Shown here: one piece after another, positions 34,355-43,721 of the stretch
Layout: each line of letters begins with the position of its first letter
Numbering within the stretch: position 1 is the first letter of the stretch
Notes under the pieces: model-generated
What the model was told of the DNA's origin: nothing
The model's input: the letters and a program-made list of their open reading frames with translations, nothing else
Databases searched by the model: none
Made by a program: the position numbers and the translations under genes
NCBI GenBank assembly: GCA_051652645.1
Contig: JBOFUP010000024.1
Coordinates: 30,629 to 94,628, forward strand
Reading direction: 5' to 3'
DNA: 64,000 bases
DNA from: UBA7332 sp051652645
GTDB lineage: Bacteria > Bacteroidota > Bacteroidia > Bacteroidales > UBA7332

Positions 34355-36343
34355 CTATTTGAATCTTTTTTCTAACTCTTCGGTTGTGATATTTTGGATA
34401 ATGGTTTTACCGTCTGGAGTGTGATTATGTGTGCTACACTTAAATAGTCTGGATACTATGCTCTGCATCTCTTCTTGTGTTAGCTTCTTTCCGTAAGGTA
34501 TAGAAGCTGATTCAGCTAGCGAAAGCGATAGTCTACTGTTGACTTCCTCTTGTGCTGCCGTGGTATATCCATCACGAATTGATGTTAATATCTTATTAAG
34601 CATATCTTCTACTGATTTGTTTTCAGCCTCAGATGGTATTCCATTGACTGAGAAACTTCCTCCTCCGAGATCAGCTAGATCAAATCCGAGATGGTATAGC
34701 TCTTCAAGAATGTCTGATATAAGTATAGCATCTGAGTGAGAAAACTGTATCACCTCAGGGAAAAGCACTCTTTGGGAAGCTCCTCTATGCTCACTAATTC
34801 TCTCAATAAACTCCTCGTACAGTATCTGTATGTGAGCTCTATGATGGTCAATAAGCGTTAATCCTCCATTGACAATAGCTACTATGTATTTGCCGGAGCT
34901 GTGTAGGAGAATATCTTTCTCTGAGATTATTGGCTCTTGTGCCTCTACGAATAGTTTACTCTCAACAACTGGATGTATCTCAATATGATGTGAAAGATCT
35001 AGGCTTTGTGGTTTGTGCTCTATAATAAGATCCTCTTTTGCCGATAGAAAGTCTCTATTTCCTGTGATACCACTCTCTATGGTTTCTGGAGCTATTGCAG
35101 ACAAAATTGTATCATCAGCCTCCGGAAGTTGGTCTATTCGACTTCTATATGCTGTTGAGGAGAGGTTATCCAAGGATTTTCTACCTGATGATGAGGTTGC
35201 TTGGAATGGGGAGTTGGTAATGGGCTTTGAGGCAAATGGGTCATAGCTTTGGTCAAAATTAACCTTGGGCATATTGATGGCCTGCTTTGAAGTGAAAGCG
35301 GGAATCTCGAGTGCACCCTCTTGATCGAAGTCAATAGATGGGACAGCACTGAATTTGCCCAAAGCTTCTTTGATTGCAGCTAAAAGCATTTGGTAGATTA
35401 CTATTTCGTCTTCAAACTTTATCTCAGTCTTTGTAGGGTGTATGTTGACATCAATAGTGGCTGGATCGACATCAAGATAGAGAAAGTAGTTTGGCATCTC
35501 TGCCTCTGCAAGAAGTGATTCGTAGCACTGCATGACGGCACGATGAAAGTATGGATGACGCATGTATCTACCATTAACAAAGAAAAATTGTATGGCATTC
35601 TTCTTTCTTGCAGCTTCAGGCTTACCAACAAAACCCGATATCTTAACGACGGTGGTGTCTACATCAACAGATAATAGCTGTTGGTTTAATCCTTTCCCAA
35701 AGATATTCACAATTCTTTGGCGTGTTCCGGATAGTGGCAAATTGAGTATCTCGCTCTCGTTGTTACGAAGTACGAAGGAGACCTCAGGATGTACTAATGC
35801 AATACGCTCAACTTCATGAACAATGTTGCTTAGTTCTACTTGAGGTGATTTTAGGAATTTTCGTCTAGCAGGGACGTTGAAAAATATATTCTTTATAGCA
35901 AAGTTAGAGCCCTCGGGGGTTACTATAACATCTTGTTTTTCTATCTGTGATGCAGCAATACACAATAGGGCACCAAGCTCATCATCCTTTCGGCGGGTGC
36001 GAAGCTCTATCTGGGAAACTGCCGCTATTGAAGCCAAGGCCTCGCCTCTAAAACCTAGCGTGTGTAGGTTGAAGAGGTCATCGGCTGATTGTATCTTAGA
36101 TGTTGCGTGTCTCTCGAATGCCATTCGTGCATCTGTTGCAGACATTCCTTTGCCATTATCAATAACTTGAATAAGTGTTCTACCATGATCCTTGAGAACA
36201 ATATTGACTAGTGTTGCTCCTGCGTCAATGGCATTCTCAACCAACTCCTTCACTACAGAAGCTGGTCGTTGAACCACCTCTCCAGCTGCGATTTGATTGG
36301 CTACAGAATCAGGTAAAAGTCGAATAATATCACTCATGTCCAA
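34355..36343 (-). CDS. mutL: DNA mismatch repair protein MutL
   Basis: A 662-residue MutL with the GHKL ATPase motifs in order: KELVENAIDAGAT near residues 33-45, VIDNGKGM, HATSKI and LGFRGEALASI, then the transducer domain with FFNVPARRKFLKS. The C-terminal dimerisation domain starts near residue 470. The endonuclease motif DQHAxxExxxxE appears as DHHRAHIQILYE, lacking the first key Glu, and the Cys-Pro-His zinc motif appears as HTPDGKT, so nuclease activity is doubtful; I recall similar forms in other Bacteroidetes. The start could be Met1 or Met3. It is 29 bases after the small membrane protein gene. Confidence 0.96.
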   Translation of the reverse strand: MDMSDIIRLLPDSVANQIAAGEVVQRPASVVKELVENAIDAGATLVNIVLKDHGRTLIQVIDNGKGMSATDARMAFERHATSKIQSADDLFNLHTLGFRGEALASIAAVSQIELRTRRKDDELGALLCIAASQIEKQDVIVTPEGSNFAIKNIFFNVPARRKFLKSPQVELSNIVHEVERIALVHPEVSFVLRNNESEILNLPLSGTRQRIVNIFGKGLNQQLLSVDVDTTVVKISGFVGKPEAARKKNAIQFFFVNGRYMRHPYFHRAVMQCYESLLAEAEMPNYFLYLDVDPATIDVNIHPTKTEIKFEDEIVIYQMLLAAIKEALGKFSAVPSIDFDQEGALEIPAFTSKQAINMPKVNFDQSYDPFASKPITNSPFQATSSSGRKSLDNLSSTAYRSRIDQLPEADDTILSAIAPETIESGITGNRDFLSAKEDLIIEHKPQSLDLSHHIEIHPVVESKLFVEAQEPIISEKDILLHSSGKYIVAIVNGGLTLIDHHRAHIQILYEEFIERISEHRGASQRVLFPEVIQFSHSDAILISDILEELYHLGFDLADLGGGSFSVNGIPSEAENKSVEDMLNKILTSIRDGYTTAAQEEVNSRLSLSLAESASIPYGKKLTQEEMQSIVSRLFKCSTHNHTPDGKTIIQNITTEELEKRFK

Positions 36344-36372
36344 CTACTTTGCGAATTATTTTTCTGTTTGTA

Positions 36373-36675
36373 TTAACCCTTAAAATAAAGGAAATAAGCT
36401 AGTATACCTAATATAACTAGTATAATAAATAGTCTAATATTAGTAGAAGAGCTGCCTTTCTCGGGGTTTTCCCTTCTACGACGAACGTGGTTAGTCTGGT
36501 CTGCAAAGGCTCCTTTGAGGTCTGGTTTGAACTCGTCGTTTTTAATCTCCTCACCCATCTCACGTTTCACGCGCTGAATTCTCTTCTCTAGCTCCTCTTT
36601 TCTTTGGTCATAAAAGATAGGTTTATGATTAAATTGACGAGGCTTGCGCTGATTATAAAAAAAGAATAATCCCAT
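36373..36675 (-). CDS. Small C-tail-anchored membrane protein
   Basis: A 100-residue protein with a basic, charged N-terminal region (NQRKPRQFNHKPIFYD, then EELEKRIQRVKREM likely helical) and a single C-terminal transmembrane helix (about residues 80-98, LFIILVILGILAYFLYF). No function is recognised. A similar small gene upstream of mutL is, to my recollection, common in Bacteroidales. Gaps to its neighbours are 29 and 39 bases, so it belongs to the foldase-OstA-mutL transcript. Confidence 0.8.
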   Translation of the reverse strand: MGLFFFYNQRKPRQFNHKPIFYDQRKEELEKRIQRVKREMGEEIKNDEFKPDLKGAFADQTNHVRRRRENPEKGSSSTNIRLFIILVILGILAYFLYFKG

Positions 36676-36714
36676 AGTAATTTAATTATTAATGGGTTAG
36701 TAAATATTTTTGCT

Positions 36715-38367
36715 CTATCTCTTCTGCCTACGAACATGCTTGGCAGGGGCATCCTCACTCTTTCTAGTGGCCTTGCGGAAGATGTCTTCTCTATCCTTAG
36801 GTCTTAGGTAGTCATACCATCTGAAGTCTGGAAGATATAGTTTGTCTGATGTTAACATCACAACAGGAGTTAATGCTCCCTTTGGTTGTGGCCACATTAT
36901 TAGTTTGTCTATCTGCTGCTGCTCCTTAAGAAGTAGTCTTAGGTAGGAGCTCTCTGCTGTGTTCTGACCAACAATTGTACTATCGCTCTCTTGGGGATAG
37001 AAGATAGTTCTGACATTACCACTCACATCAAGCTTGCGCATCTCTCCATCATAAAAATATGCTTTCATATCTTTTCCTACAAGCTGATTATAGAAATCAA
37101 CATATGCCGAGTCTACAAGAGCAGCAACAAAGGCGAAGTTCTTCACGTGTGCCCAATCAATAGTGCTATCATTCATATAGCTGAGAATGGTGTCTCCATA
37201 TACTTGATAATTGGCATTCCATAGTATAGGCTCTTTCTGCATCTTGAGTACAGAGTCTCTGGATGTGAAAGTGAATAATCCTCCTACCGCTTGTGCTTGA
37301 TTGGAAAACATTCTGACATCGTCTATTGCATGCATTACTCTCCATATTGAGTCTGGAAGTGTCTTTAGTGTGTCAGCACTCATGTATGTTGTGTCTACTC
37401 TTGAGAACTCCATCATCCAAGCTGAGTCTGTAACGTATGCCTCTTCGCTCTTCTCGTTGTAATATCCATACTGACCGTAAAGGGTCATCTTACGAATGGT
37501 ATCTGTCACTTCTACATTACTAAAGCCTTCGCCATAACCGATATTGCGATCATAGAATAGCGTGTCGCCTGTTAGCATCTGTGTGCCACTGACAACTATA
37601 GATCGCTCATATAGTCGAGCTAGGTCTAGATTAGTGTCATACCATCCTTTTGAAGTGTATATTGTACTTGTGTCGGATACTATTGTCGATGGGCCCAATA
37701 TGTCTGCTATACGTGTATTGGTATTGTAGTGTAGTGTATCTGAGTATAGTATGTACCTCTCATTTACTAACTTCACGTCTCTATTAAAACGTGCATCCTT
37801 AGTATCTGGTTGATATTGCCCCCATATTGAGGTCAATTCATTTTCAGGATCTGAGAGGACTCCTCCCTCGAAGTAGTATCCAACATTGATCATACGATCA
37901 TAGTTGAGTGAATCTGTTAGTAGTACTACATCTTTATTCTCCATCTTTACGTTGAACCTTAGCTCTGCTAATCTTTTGGTTCCATCGTAACGCAGGTAGT
38001 CAGAGTATACAAAGAGTGTGTCTCCTTGCTCCATACGTACATTACCAAATGCCTCTAGTGAGTTATTCGATTCATAGAAGTAAGCACTATCACAGAACAT
38101 AAGCATACCCTCCTGTCTGAAGCGCACGTCACCTCTTAGCACTTGAGCGTCTGCATTAATTAGTTTGTCAAATGATAGAGTTCTTGAATACTCAAGTATA
38201 ACTTTCTGAATCTTTGTTTCCTCTTGTTTCGTATTTTGATCTTTATCATTGCTCTGAGAAGTTAGTACGGTAACTTCATTCGCTGATAAGCAAATAGCGA
38301 ACAGACTAAACACTCCAACAAGTAGTGTTTGACTGTTCGCTATCTTATTTCTTAGTTGTTTGAACAT
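36715..38367 (-). CDS. OstA/LptA-like periplasmic protein
   Basis: A 550-residue exported protein with a signal peptide (hydrophobic about 13-28, ending CLSANE). The body has many repeated strand motifs of the OstA-like fold, such as DADAQVLRGDVRFRQEG-type segments (LRGDVRFRQEGMLMFCDSAYFY), YSDYLRYDGTKRLAELR and LTGDTLFYDRNIGYGEG. This fold (LptA, LptD N-terminal domain) carries lipopolysaccharide across the periplasm. The C-terminus is basic. It follows the SurA-like gene by 23 bases, and foldases plus an LPS-bridge protein in one operon is a sensible outer-membrane assembly unit. Confidence 0.88.
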   Translation of the reverse strand: MFKQLRNKIANSQTLLVGVFSLFAICLSANEVTVLTSQSNDKDQNTKQEETKIQKVILEYSRTLSFDKLINADAQVLRGDVRFRQEGMLMFCDSAYFYESNNSLEAFGNVRMEQGDTLFVYSDYLRYDGTKRLAELRFNVKMENKDVVLLTDSLNYDRMINVGYYFEGGVLSDPENELTSIWGQYQPDTKDARFNRDVKLVNERYILYSDTLHYNTNTRIADILGPSTIVSDTSTIYTSKGWYDTNLDLARLYERSIVVSGTQMLTGDTLFYDRNIGYGEGFSNVEVTDTIRKMTLYGQYGYYNEKSEEAYVTDSAWMMEFSRVDTTYMSADTLKTLPDSIWRVMHAIDDVRMFSNQAQAVGGLFTFTSRDSVLKMQKEPILWNANYQVYGDTILSYMNDSTIDWAHVKNFAFVAALVDSAYVDFYNQLVGKDMKAYFYDGEMRKLDVSGNVRTIFYPQESDSTIVGQNTAESSYLRLLLKEQQQIDKLIMWPQPKGALTPVVMLTSDKLYLPDFRWYDYLRPKDREDIFRKATRKSEDAPAKHVRRQKR

Positions 38368-38390
38368 ATATAATGCCTAATATGTCTTTA

Positions 38391-39743
38391 TTACTTAACC
38401 CATCCTGGATATTCGAATTCGCAATTGCGATACTCCTCTTTTATCCTAACGTAGGTCTCATTCTGTTTCTTTAAGATCCACTTGTTTAGAATATCTTGGC
38501 GACGACTATCCTCTACAATCTCCTTCAACTCTTGATAGTCATCCGAAGGGTTTGCTTTGTGTCCCTCAACTCTATTCATCAGACGCGCAATAACAACAAC
38601 CTCTTTCTGGCTATTTGTCTTCATCACGAATGGTTTAGATATATCCCCAACACTCATTTGGTTGATCTCTTTTGCCATCTCGGCAGGAAGTTGCTGCATC
38701 TCAAAGCGTGAAGTCCCAGTCATAGGGTTAACCATCACACCTTGGCTATTACGAGTTTCTTTATCTTGAGATATGAACTGCACACCCTCTTCGAAAGAGA
38801 ACTTTTTTTCAATGATGTCTGTGCGAATACTATCCAGTTTTGCAAGAGCTTCCTTTTTACTCTCATCTGAGATCTTAGGGCGAAGGAGTATATGTCTGCA
38901 GTTTAGTCTATCGCCTCGTTTCTCTATTAGCTGAATAATATGATAACCAAACTCTGACTCAACAATACGTGACACACGCTTTGGATCTGTTAGGTTGAAT
39001 GCTACGTTTGCAAACTCCGGCACTAACTGTCCTTTACCCATGAAGCCTAACTCTCCTCCTCGGCGAGCTGACTCAGTATCCTCAGAATAAAGAACAGCAA
39101 GAGTAGAGAACTCTGACTCTCCATTGTTCACACGATCGCTATACTCTCTTAAACGACTCTTTATCTCATCCACATCATTTTGTGGCACCTTAGGTTCTAA
39201 TTGAAGAATCTGTACCTGAACTTGTGTTGGTATAAACGGTATGCTATCTTCTGGTAATTTAGTGAAGAAACGTCTAACCTCTGATGGTGTAACCTTTACA
39301 GAACCAACAAGACTCTTCTGCATCTCTTGAACTGTTGACTGATCTCTTACCATAGTTTTCATCTCCTCGCGAATCTGAGAGTATGGCTTACCGAAGTATT
39401 CCTCGAGTTTATCTTTTGATCCTATTTGAGAGATAAAGTAATTCATCCTCATCTCAACCTGCATCAATACCTGTGACTCAGGAACGATAATACTATCCAA
39501 CTTCGCTTGGTGAAGAAAGAGCTTTTGTATAGCCATCTGCTCAGGTATAACGCAGTATGGGTCTCCGTTAATTCGTTCACCCTCATATTGCATACGCATA
39601 CGCTGCTCTTCAACCTGGGATTTTAAGATTGCCTCATCTCCGACAACCCAAATAACTTCATCAATAACATTGCTTTGAGCATAGCTTCTCTGTGAAAAGA
39701 GAGAGAGAAGTAAGATAGAGAGTATGAATGTTTGTTTTAGCAT
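38391..39743 (-). CDS. SurA-type peptidyl-prolyl isomerase/chaperone
   Basis: A 450-residue exported protein (signal ends SYAQS) with the SurA layout: an N-terminal chaperone domain (VIDEVIWVVGDEAILKSQVEEQ), then two parvulin domains. The first is near 175-275 with VQILQLEPKVP and EDTESARRGGELGFMGKGQLVPEF. The second is near 275-385 with HILLRPKISDESK. Such proteins assist folding of outer-membrane barrels. The gene lies 11 bases after the lipoprotein isomerase gene and 23 before the OstA-like gene. Confidence 0.9.
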   Translation of the reverse strand: MLKQTFILSILLLSLFSQRSYAQSNVIDEVIWVVGDEAILKSQVEEQRMRMQYEGERINGDPYCVIPEQMAIQKLFLHQAKLDSIIVPESQVLMQVEMRMNYFISQIGSKDKLEEYFGKPYSQIREEMKTMVRDQSTVQEMQKSLVGSVKVTPSEVRRFFTKLPEDSIPFIPTQVQVQILQLEPKVPQNDVDEIKSRLREYSDRVNNGESEFSTLAVLYSEDTESARRGGELGFMGKGQLVPEFANVAFNLTDPKRVSRIVESEFGYHIIQLIEKRGDRLNCRHILLRPKISDESKKEALAKLDSIRTDIIEKKFSFEEGVQFISQDKETRNSQGVMVNPMTGTSRFEMQQLPAEMAKEINQMSVGDISKPFVMKTNSQKEVVVIARLMNRVEGHKANPSDDYQELKEIVEDSRRQDILNKWILKKQNETYVRIKEEYRNCEFEYPGWVK

Positions 39744-39754
39744 TGATTATATTA

Positions 39755-40612
39755 TTATTCGTTTTTATCTTCTATTGATTGTGAATGAAAGATGATCCTA
39801 TTCTTCTCCATCGCTCTCTTATAGAGTCTACTCTGCTGCTGCTCGAGATAATTGGTTGCCTTAATCTTCAAAAGGTGTTCACGAATGATTGGAACAGCCA
39901 CTTCAATAGGCATTACCTCACCCTTTCTCTTGAAGTCAGAGATATTTAGAAAGTAGTAATAGTCGCTATCAGTAAACTCGTACATCTTCTTCTCTTTGAT
40001 TGCATTCGAAGAAACAGCACTAGGCAAAAGTGATAAGATCTGCTCCAAAGATAGGTATTCATTGTAGAAGTATCGATAGTTTACTCCTTGTTTTAACGAA
40101 TACTTTTCTATATTCTCTAAAGTTTCGACACTTTGAAGCGAAACCCATTTGCGAACTAAGTTGATATTAGGAGCATTTCTTCTCACTTGAAGGAATAATC
40201 CTTTTGCTATTGGCTCATCATTTACTAGCTCATCTTGGTGTGTATCGTAATATTCTTGTATCTCTTGGTCTGTGATCTCTTCTGATAATTTCTCATCAAC
40301 AAGCTGTTTTTGATACTCAAAGATGACTAAGTCTCTATGATATTGCTCTACTTTCTCTCTTATATTAGGCATATTAGGCACATTCTTTTGAGCAACCTCA
40401 TAAAGAAGCCTATCGTCTATCCATCGTTTGATATAGCGATCTGCTATAATTTGACTATCAGCCGATGATATACCTACAGGAATTAGCGTTAGTAACTCCT
40501 GCTTATATAGGTGATTCTCTCCGATTGATACCACTACATTGTCATCACCTTGCATATTATTTTTGCATGATAGTGATAGAAGCAGTAAGAGTGACAATAA
40601 CAGATACTTCAT
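39755..40612 (-). CDS. PpiC-related lipoprotein
   Basis: A 285-residue protein with a lipoprotein signal (SLLLLLSLSC, likely Cys16). The following helical region (ENHLYKQELLTLIPVG, then WIDDRLLYEVAQKN) resembles the SurA N-terminal chaperone domain. The parvulin part is reduced: there is no clear HILV or GGDLG motif, so isomerase activity is doubtful and a holdase role is more likely. It is the second of three foldase-type genes in a row (24-base gap before, 11-base gap after). Confidence 0.82.
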   Translation of the reverse strand: MKYLLLSLLLLLSLSCKNNMQGDDNVVVSIGENHLYKQELLTLIPVGISSADSQIIADRYIKRWIDDRLLYEVAQKNVPNMPNIREKVEQYHRDLVIFEYQKQLVDEKLSEEITDQEIQEYYDTHQDELVNDEPIAKGLFLQVRRNAPNINLVRKWVSLQSVETLENIEKYSLKQGVNYRYFYNEYLSLEQILSLLPSAVSSNAIKEKKMYEFTDSDYYYFLNISDFKRKGEVMPIEVAVPIIREHLLKIKATNYLEQQQSRLYKRAMEKNRIIFHSQSIEDKNE

Positions 40613-40636
40613 AATATCGCTTGTTGGTTGGAGTGT

Positions 40637-42589
40637 TTACTCCTGATTAATACTCTTTACAACCTTCTTATTGACCTTGATCTTGTACTTCTTACGAAGC
40701 GATTCAACCCACTGATTCTCTAACCAGTTTTGATAGTCAGCAATAACTAGACCCTTTACATCTGTATACTCCTCAGGCTCTCTTACTAGTTCTTTCCCTA
40801 ATAGTGACACATCTTGCAGATTGCCACTCAAATCTAGCTTTGTGGCATTGAAGTGAAGAGCATCAACTATCTTATTATCTCCTTTTGAGAACAATCCTTT
40901 TGAAACTCGAGCCACTTGTGATTCTACGTTTATCTCACTTGTGATTCTCGCGTTGATAGAGTCTTGTGGTGTTGTTGATATAATACTTCTAACCCTTTGA
41001 GCTGTCTCTTGATCCTTACATTGCAGAATATAACCTTTGAATCTAGGGCTTTCAAAATCATATTTGGATCTATTATCTAGGAAGTATCTATTTAATCCTG
41101 CTGTATCCTTTGATGCTTTATCCCACACTTGAGCATTTGAGATCTCAAATAGTAGTATTCCATCCCTATACTCTTGCATAAGATTTCGAAATTCACTATA
41201 CTTTTCCTCAAGGTGTTCATCTTCATATTTAATAATCATATCATCCTCAAACTGTTGAATGTTTGAGCTAATAAGATCTTTCATATTTTCACTAAGACCC
41301 TTATTTACAAGGTAATTAACAAAGTCCCCTTGAGTGTAATTTGTCTCTCTTATTGTAACTAGAGGCTTAATCATTGATGAAGCATTAGCTATCAATAGTG
41401 AGTCACTCATATCGGAGGCATTAGTTAACATGTCAGTTAAAGACTCTTTGGAGTTAACAACATCATACTCTTTACGAAGACGTTCGACAAGTGCCATCTT
41501 ACCTTTAGATGCTCTTTCATCATTTGCAAGTCTACGTACTATTTCGGCTCTCTTATCCTCAAAGCTTGCAAGGCTACGTTTGTCGAGCATCTTTATTATA
41601 TGCCAGCCATAATCAGTTCTTACAATATCTGAAAGCTCACCTATTTCAAGGGCATAAGCTGCTTCTTCAAAAGGTTTTGGTAATTTGTTAACCCCAAACC
41701 AACTAAGCTCTCCTCCTTTTGAAGCAGAGTATTTGTCATCAGAAAACCCTCTCGCTAGTGATGCAAACTCTTCCCCATTAGAAAGTTTTCCTAAGCACTC
41801 AACTATAACTTGTCTTGAGGCTTCTACTTGTTCGATTGTTGCATTGCGAGGCACCTCCTTCATGATATGAGCAACAAGAAGCTCACCCATATCAGCTTTT
41901 CTATCATCTACCTTAATAATATGATATCCAAACTGAGTCTCAACAATTTGAGAGATATCCCCCACTGGTGTATTGTATGCTGCTGTCTCAAAAGGATAAA
42001 CAGTCATAAAACCAGTAATAAAACCTAGATCACCCCCCTTAGAAGATGACGGACAGTCAGAACTCTCTTTGGCTAATTCAGCAAAATCAGCACCATTGAT
42101 AAGATCATTTCTTAAAGATGAGATCTTACTTAATGCACTTTTACGCTCCTTAGCTGTGGCCTCAGGTGAAACCCTAACTAATATATGACGAACAGAAACA
42201 TACTCTCTCAATCTATCATAAGCCTCTCTTATCAGCTGCTCATCCACAGATCTATCAACAAGATATGGTTGTGAAAGTTGAGTTCTATATCCTTTCAGCT
42301 CATCTTTGAATGCTTTCGTTGTGTCCAAACCCAAAGCTTCTGCTTCTGCAACCTTGAGTTTGTAATTTTTAAACAGTTCCAAGTATTCATCAAGACTCTT
42401 CTTCTCAATAGCATAGTTACTGTTATTCTTATTGAATATATACTCAAATTCAGATTTGTGGACACTCTTTCCGTTTAGCTTAAGGACCACAGGGTCTACG
42501 CTTTTAGCTCCTATAGTGCTTGAAATTGCTGTCAAGCTAAAAGATATAGCTAGTAAATAAGATCTTATAGGGGTCGTTATCATGATCAT
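40637..42589 (-). CDS. Periplasmic peptidyl-prolyl isomerase with two parvulin domains
   Basis: A 650-residue exported protein (signal to about residue 27, ending TIGAKS). Two parvulin domains are clear: about 130-230 with VRHILVRVSPEAT and SSKGGDLGFITGF, and about 235-335 with VAHIMKEVPRNAT and ASKGGELSWFGVNKLP. The remaining 300 residues are mostly helical. It probably works with the two downstream foldase genes in outer-membrane protein biogenesis. It is the first gene of the seven-gene run that ends at 33506. A divergent ECF sigma factor gene begins about 100 bases away. Confidence 0.92.
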   Translation of the reverse strand: MIMITTPIRSYLLAISFSLTAISSTIGAKSVDPVVLKLNGKSVHKSEFEYIFNKNNSNYAIEKKSLDEYLELFKNYKLKVAEAEALGLDTTKAFKDELKGYRTQLSQPYLVDRSVDEQLIREAYDRLREYVSVRHILVRVSPEATAKERKSALSKISSLRNDLINGADFAELAKESSDCPSSSKGGDLGFITGFMTVYPFETAAYNTPVGDISQIVETQFGYHIIKVDDRKADMGELLVAHIMKEVPRNATIEQVEASRQVIVECLGKLSNGEEFASLARGFSDDKYSASKGGELSWFGVNKLPKPFEEAAYALEIGELSDIVRTDYGWHIIKMLDKRSLASFEDKRAEIVRRLANDERASKGKMALVERLRKEYDVVNSKESLTDMLTNASDMSDSLLIANASSMIKPLVTIRETNYTQGDFVNYLVNKGLSENMKDLISSNIQQFEDDMIIKYEDEHLEEKYSEFRNLMQEYRDGILLFEISNAQVWDKASKDTAGLNRYFLDNRSKYDFESPRFKGYILQCKDQETAQRVRSIISTTPQDSINARITSEINVESQVARVSKGLFSKGDNKIVDALHFNATKLDLSGNLQDVSLLGKELVREPEEYTDVKGLVIADYQNWLENQWVESLRKKYKIKVNKKVVKSINQE

Positions 42590-42660
42590 TTAGAGTTTCT
42601 ATTTTCAGACAAAATAATAAAAATGTAGTCAAACTTGCAAGTTCAAACGACAAAATAGTG

Positions 42661-42668
42661 TAGATTTG
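42661..42668 (+). promoter_or_regulatory. -7 box upstream of the ECF sigma factor gene
   Basis: TAGATTTG fits TAnnTTTG and lies 24 bases before the ATG. A TTG at 42635-42637 is 23 bases away, somewhat far. It suggests housekeeping transcription of the sigma operon; an autoregulated ECF promoter cannot be told by eye. Confidence 0.45.
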
Positions 42669-42692
42669 TCTTATTAGAGAAAACTTGAGCCA

Positions 42693-43244
42693 ATGTCAGA
42701 ACTAAACGAAGATATAATCATACAGGACCTACAAACAGACAAATATCGCAGAGCGGCATTTGAGAAAGTAGTTTCTATATATAGCGAAAAGCTATATTGG
42801 CAGATTAGAAAGATGGTTTTTAATCATGACGATGCAAATGATATTCTACAAAACACCTTTCTTAAAGCTTGGTCTAATATACACAACTTCAGGGGTGAAG
42901 CTAAACTTTCGACATGGTTATATCGCATAGCCATAAATGAGAGCATCACTTTTATCAACTCTCTTTCTAAGAAAAATGGAATGGAGATTGGTGATCCAGA
43001 GGGTATTTTGTTAGATAGACTAGAGAGCGACACCTTTTTTGATGGTGACTCCATTGCTTTGAAACTTCAAAAAGCAATACTAACTCTACCTGAAAAGCAG
43101 AGATTAGTATTCAATATGAGATATTTTGACGAACTAAAATACGACGATATCTCAGAAATACTTGGTACATCAGTCGGTGCTCTAAAAGCATCTTATCACC
43201 ATGCAGCCAAGAAAATAGAAGAATATATGCTTCGAGAGATTTAA
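42693..43244 (+). CDS. ECF-type RNA polymerase sigma factor
   Basis: A 183-residue sigma-70 family factor. Region 2 is about residues 22-92 (NDILQNTFLKAWSNIHNFRG and LSTWLYRIAINESITF). Region 4 is about 125-180 (LTLPEKQRLVFNMRYFDELKYDDI and TSVGALKASYHHAAKKIEEY). There is no extra domain, so this is a standard ECF factor. The next gene encodes a single-pass membrane protein of a size and layout fit for its anti-sigma factor, followed by a Spy-like protein and a CtpA-type protease, which suggests an envelope-stress circuit. Confidence 0.95.
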   Translation: MSELNEDIIIQDLQTDKYRRAAFEKVVSIYSEKLYWQIRKMVFNHDDANDILQNTFLKAWSNIHNFRGEAKLSTWLYRIAINESITFINSLSKKNGMEIGDPEGILLDRLESDTFFDGDSIALKLQKAILTLPEKQRLVFNMRYFDELKYDDISEILGTSVGALKASYHHAAKKIEEYMLREI

Positions 43245-43316
43245 ACCTTTTATTATCACAAATGTCTTACTAGTAATTAGTAAGTGTCGAATAAAGCATA
43301 ATACAATATACATATT

Positions 43317-43721
43317 ATGAAATCCCTAGACGATATAAAACAACAGATAGGAAAGAATGGCGGTTTTAATGTGCCAAACGATTACTTCGAGAACCTATCT
43401 CATAATTTGATGGATAAGATTCCTGAGCGTAAAACAATTGCAATCCAATCAAGGACAACCCTATTTGAGAAGATTAAACCTTCTCTTTATATGGCTGCTA
43501 TGTTTGCTGCCATAATTTTAACTCTGAAGTTATTTATCCCGAGAGAATCAACTTCAGGAACGACACAGAGTGAAGTTTTTGCTTCATATGATATGCTTAA
43601 TGACTCGGAAGTGGAGATATACCACGATTATTATAACGATTATTCTTTAACAAACTATGAGCTATCCTCAATGGATCAATATAGTCAAGTTGAATCATTT
43701 GTTCATTTTGCCGGATTATGA
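43317..43721 (+). CDS. Single-pass membrane protein, probable anti-sigma factor
   Basis: A 134-residue protein. A cytoplasmic N-terminal part of about 50 residues (FNVPNDYFENLSHNLMDKIPER, a segment common in Bacteroidota anti-sigma-like proteins) precedes one transmembrane helix at about 57-75 (SLYMAAMFAAIILTLKLFI) and an acidic, tyrosine-rich periplasmic tail. No zinc-binding anti-sigma motif is visible. The role is inferred from its position directly after the ECF sigma gene. Its stop overlaps the start of the next gene by four bases (ATGA). Confidence 0.75.
   Translation: MKSLDDIKQQIGKNGGFNVPNDYFENLSHNLMDKIPERKTIAIQSRTTLFEKIKPSLYMAAMFAAIILTLKLFIPRESTSGTTQSEVFASYDMLNDSEVEIYHDYYNDYSLTNYELSSMDQYSQVESFVHFAGL

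Noticed and set aside
36555..36580. GTTTCACG in the small gene before mutL as a parS half
   Set aside because: Only half of the palindrome is present and it lies in coding sequence; chance match.
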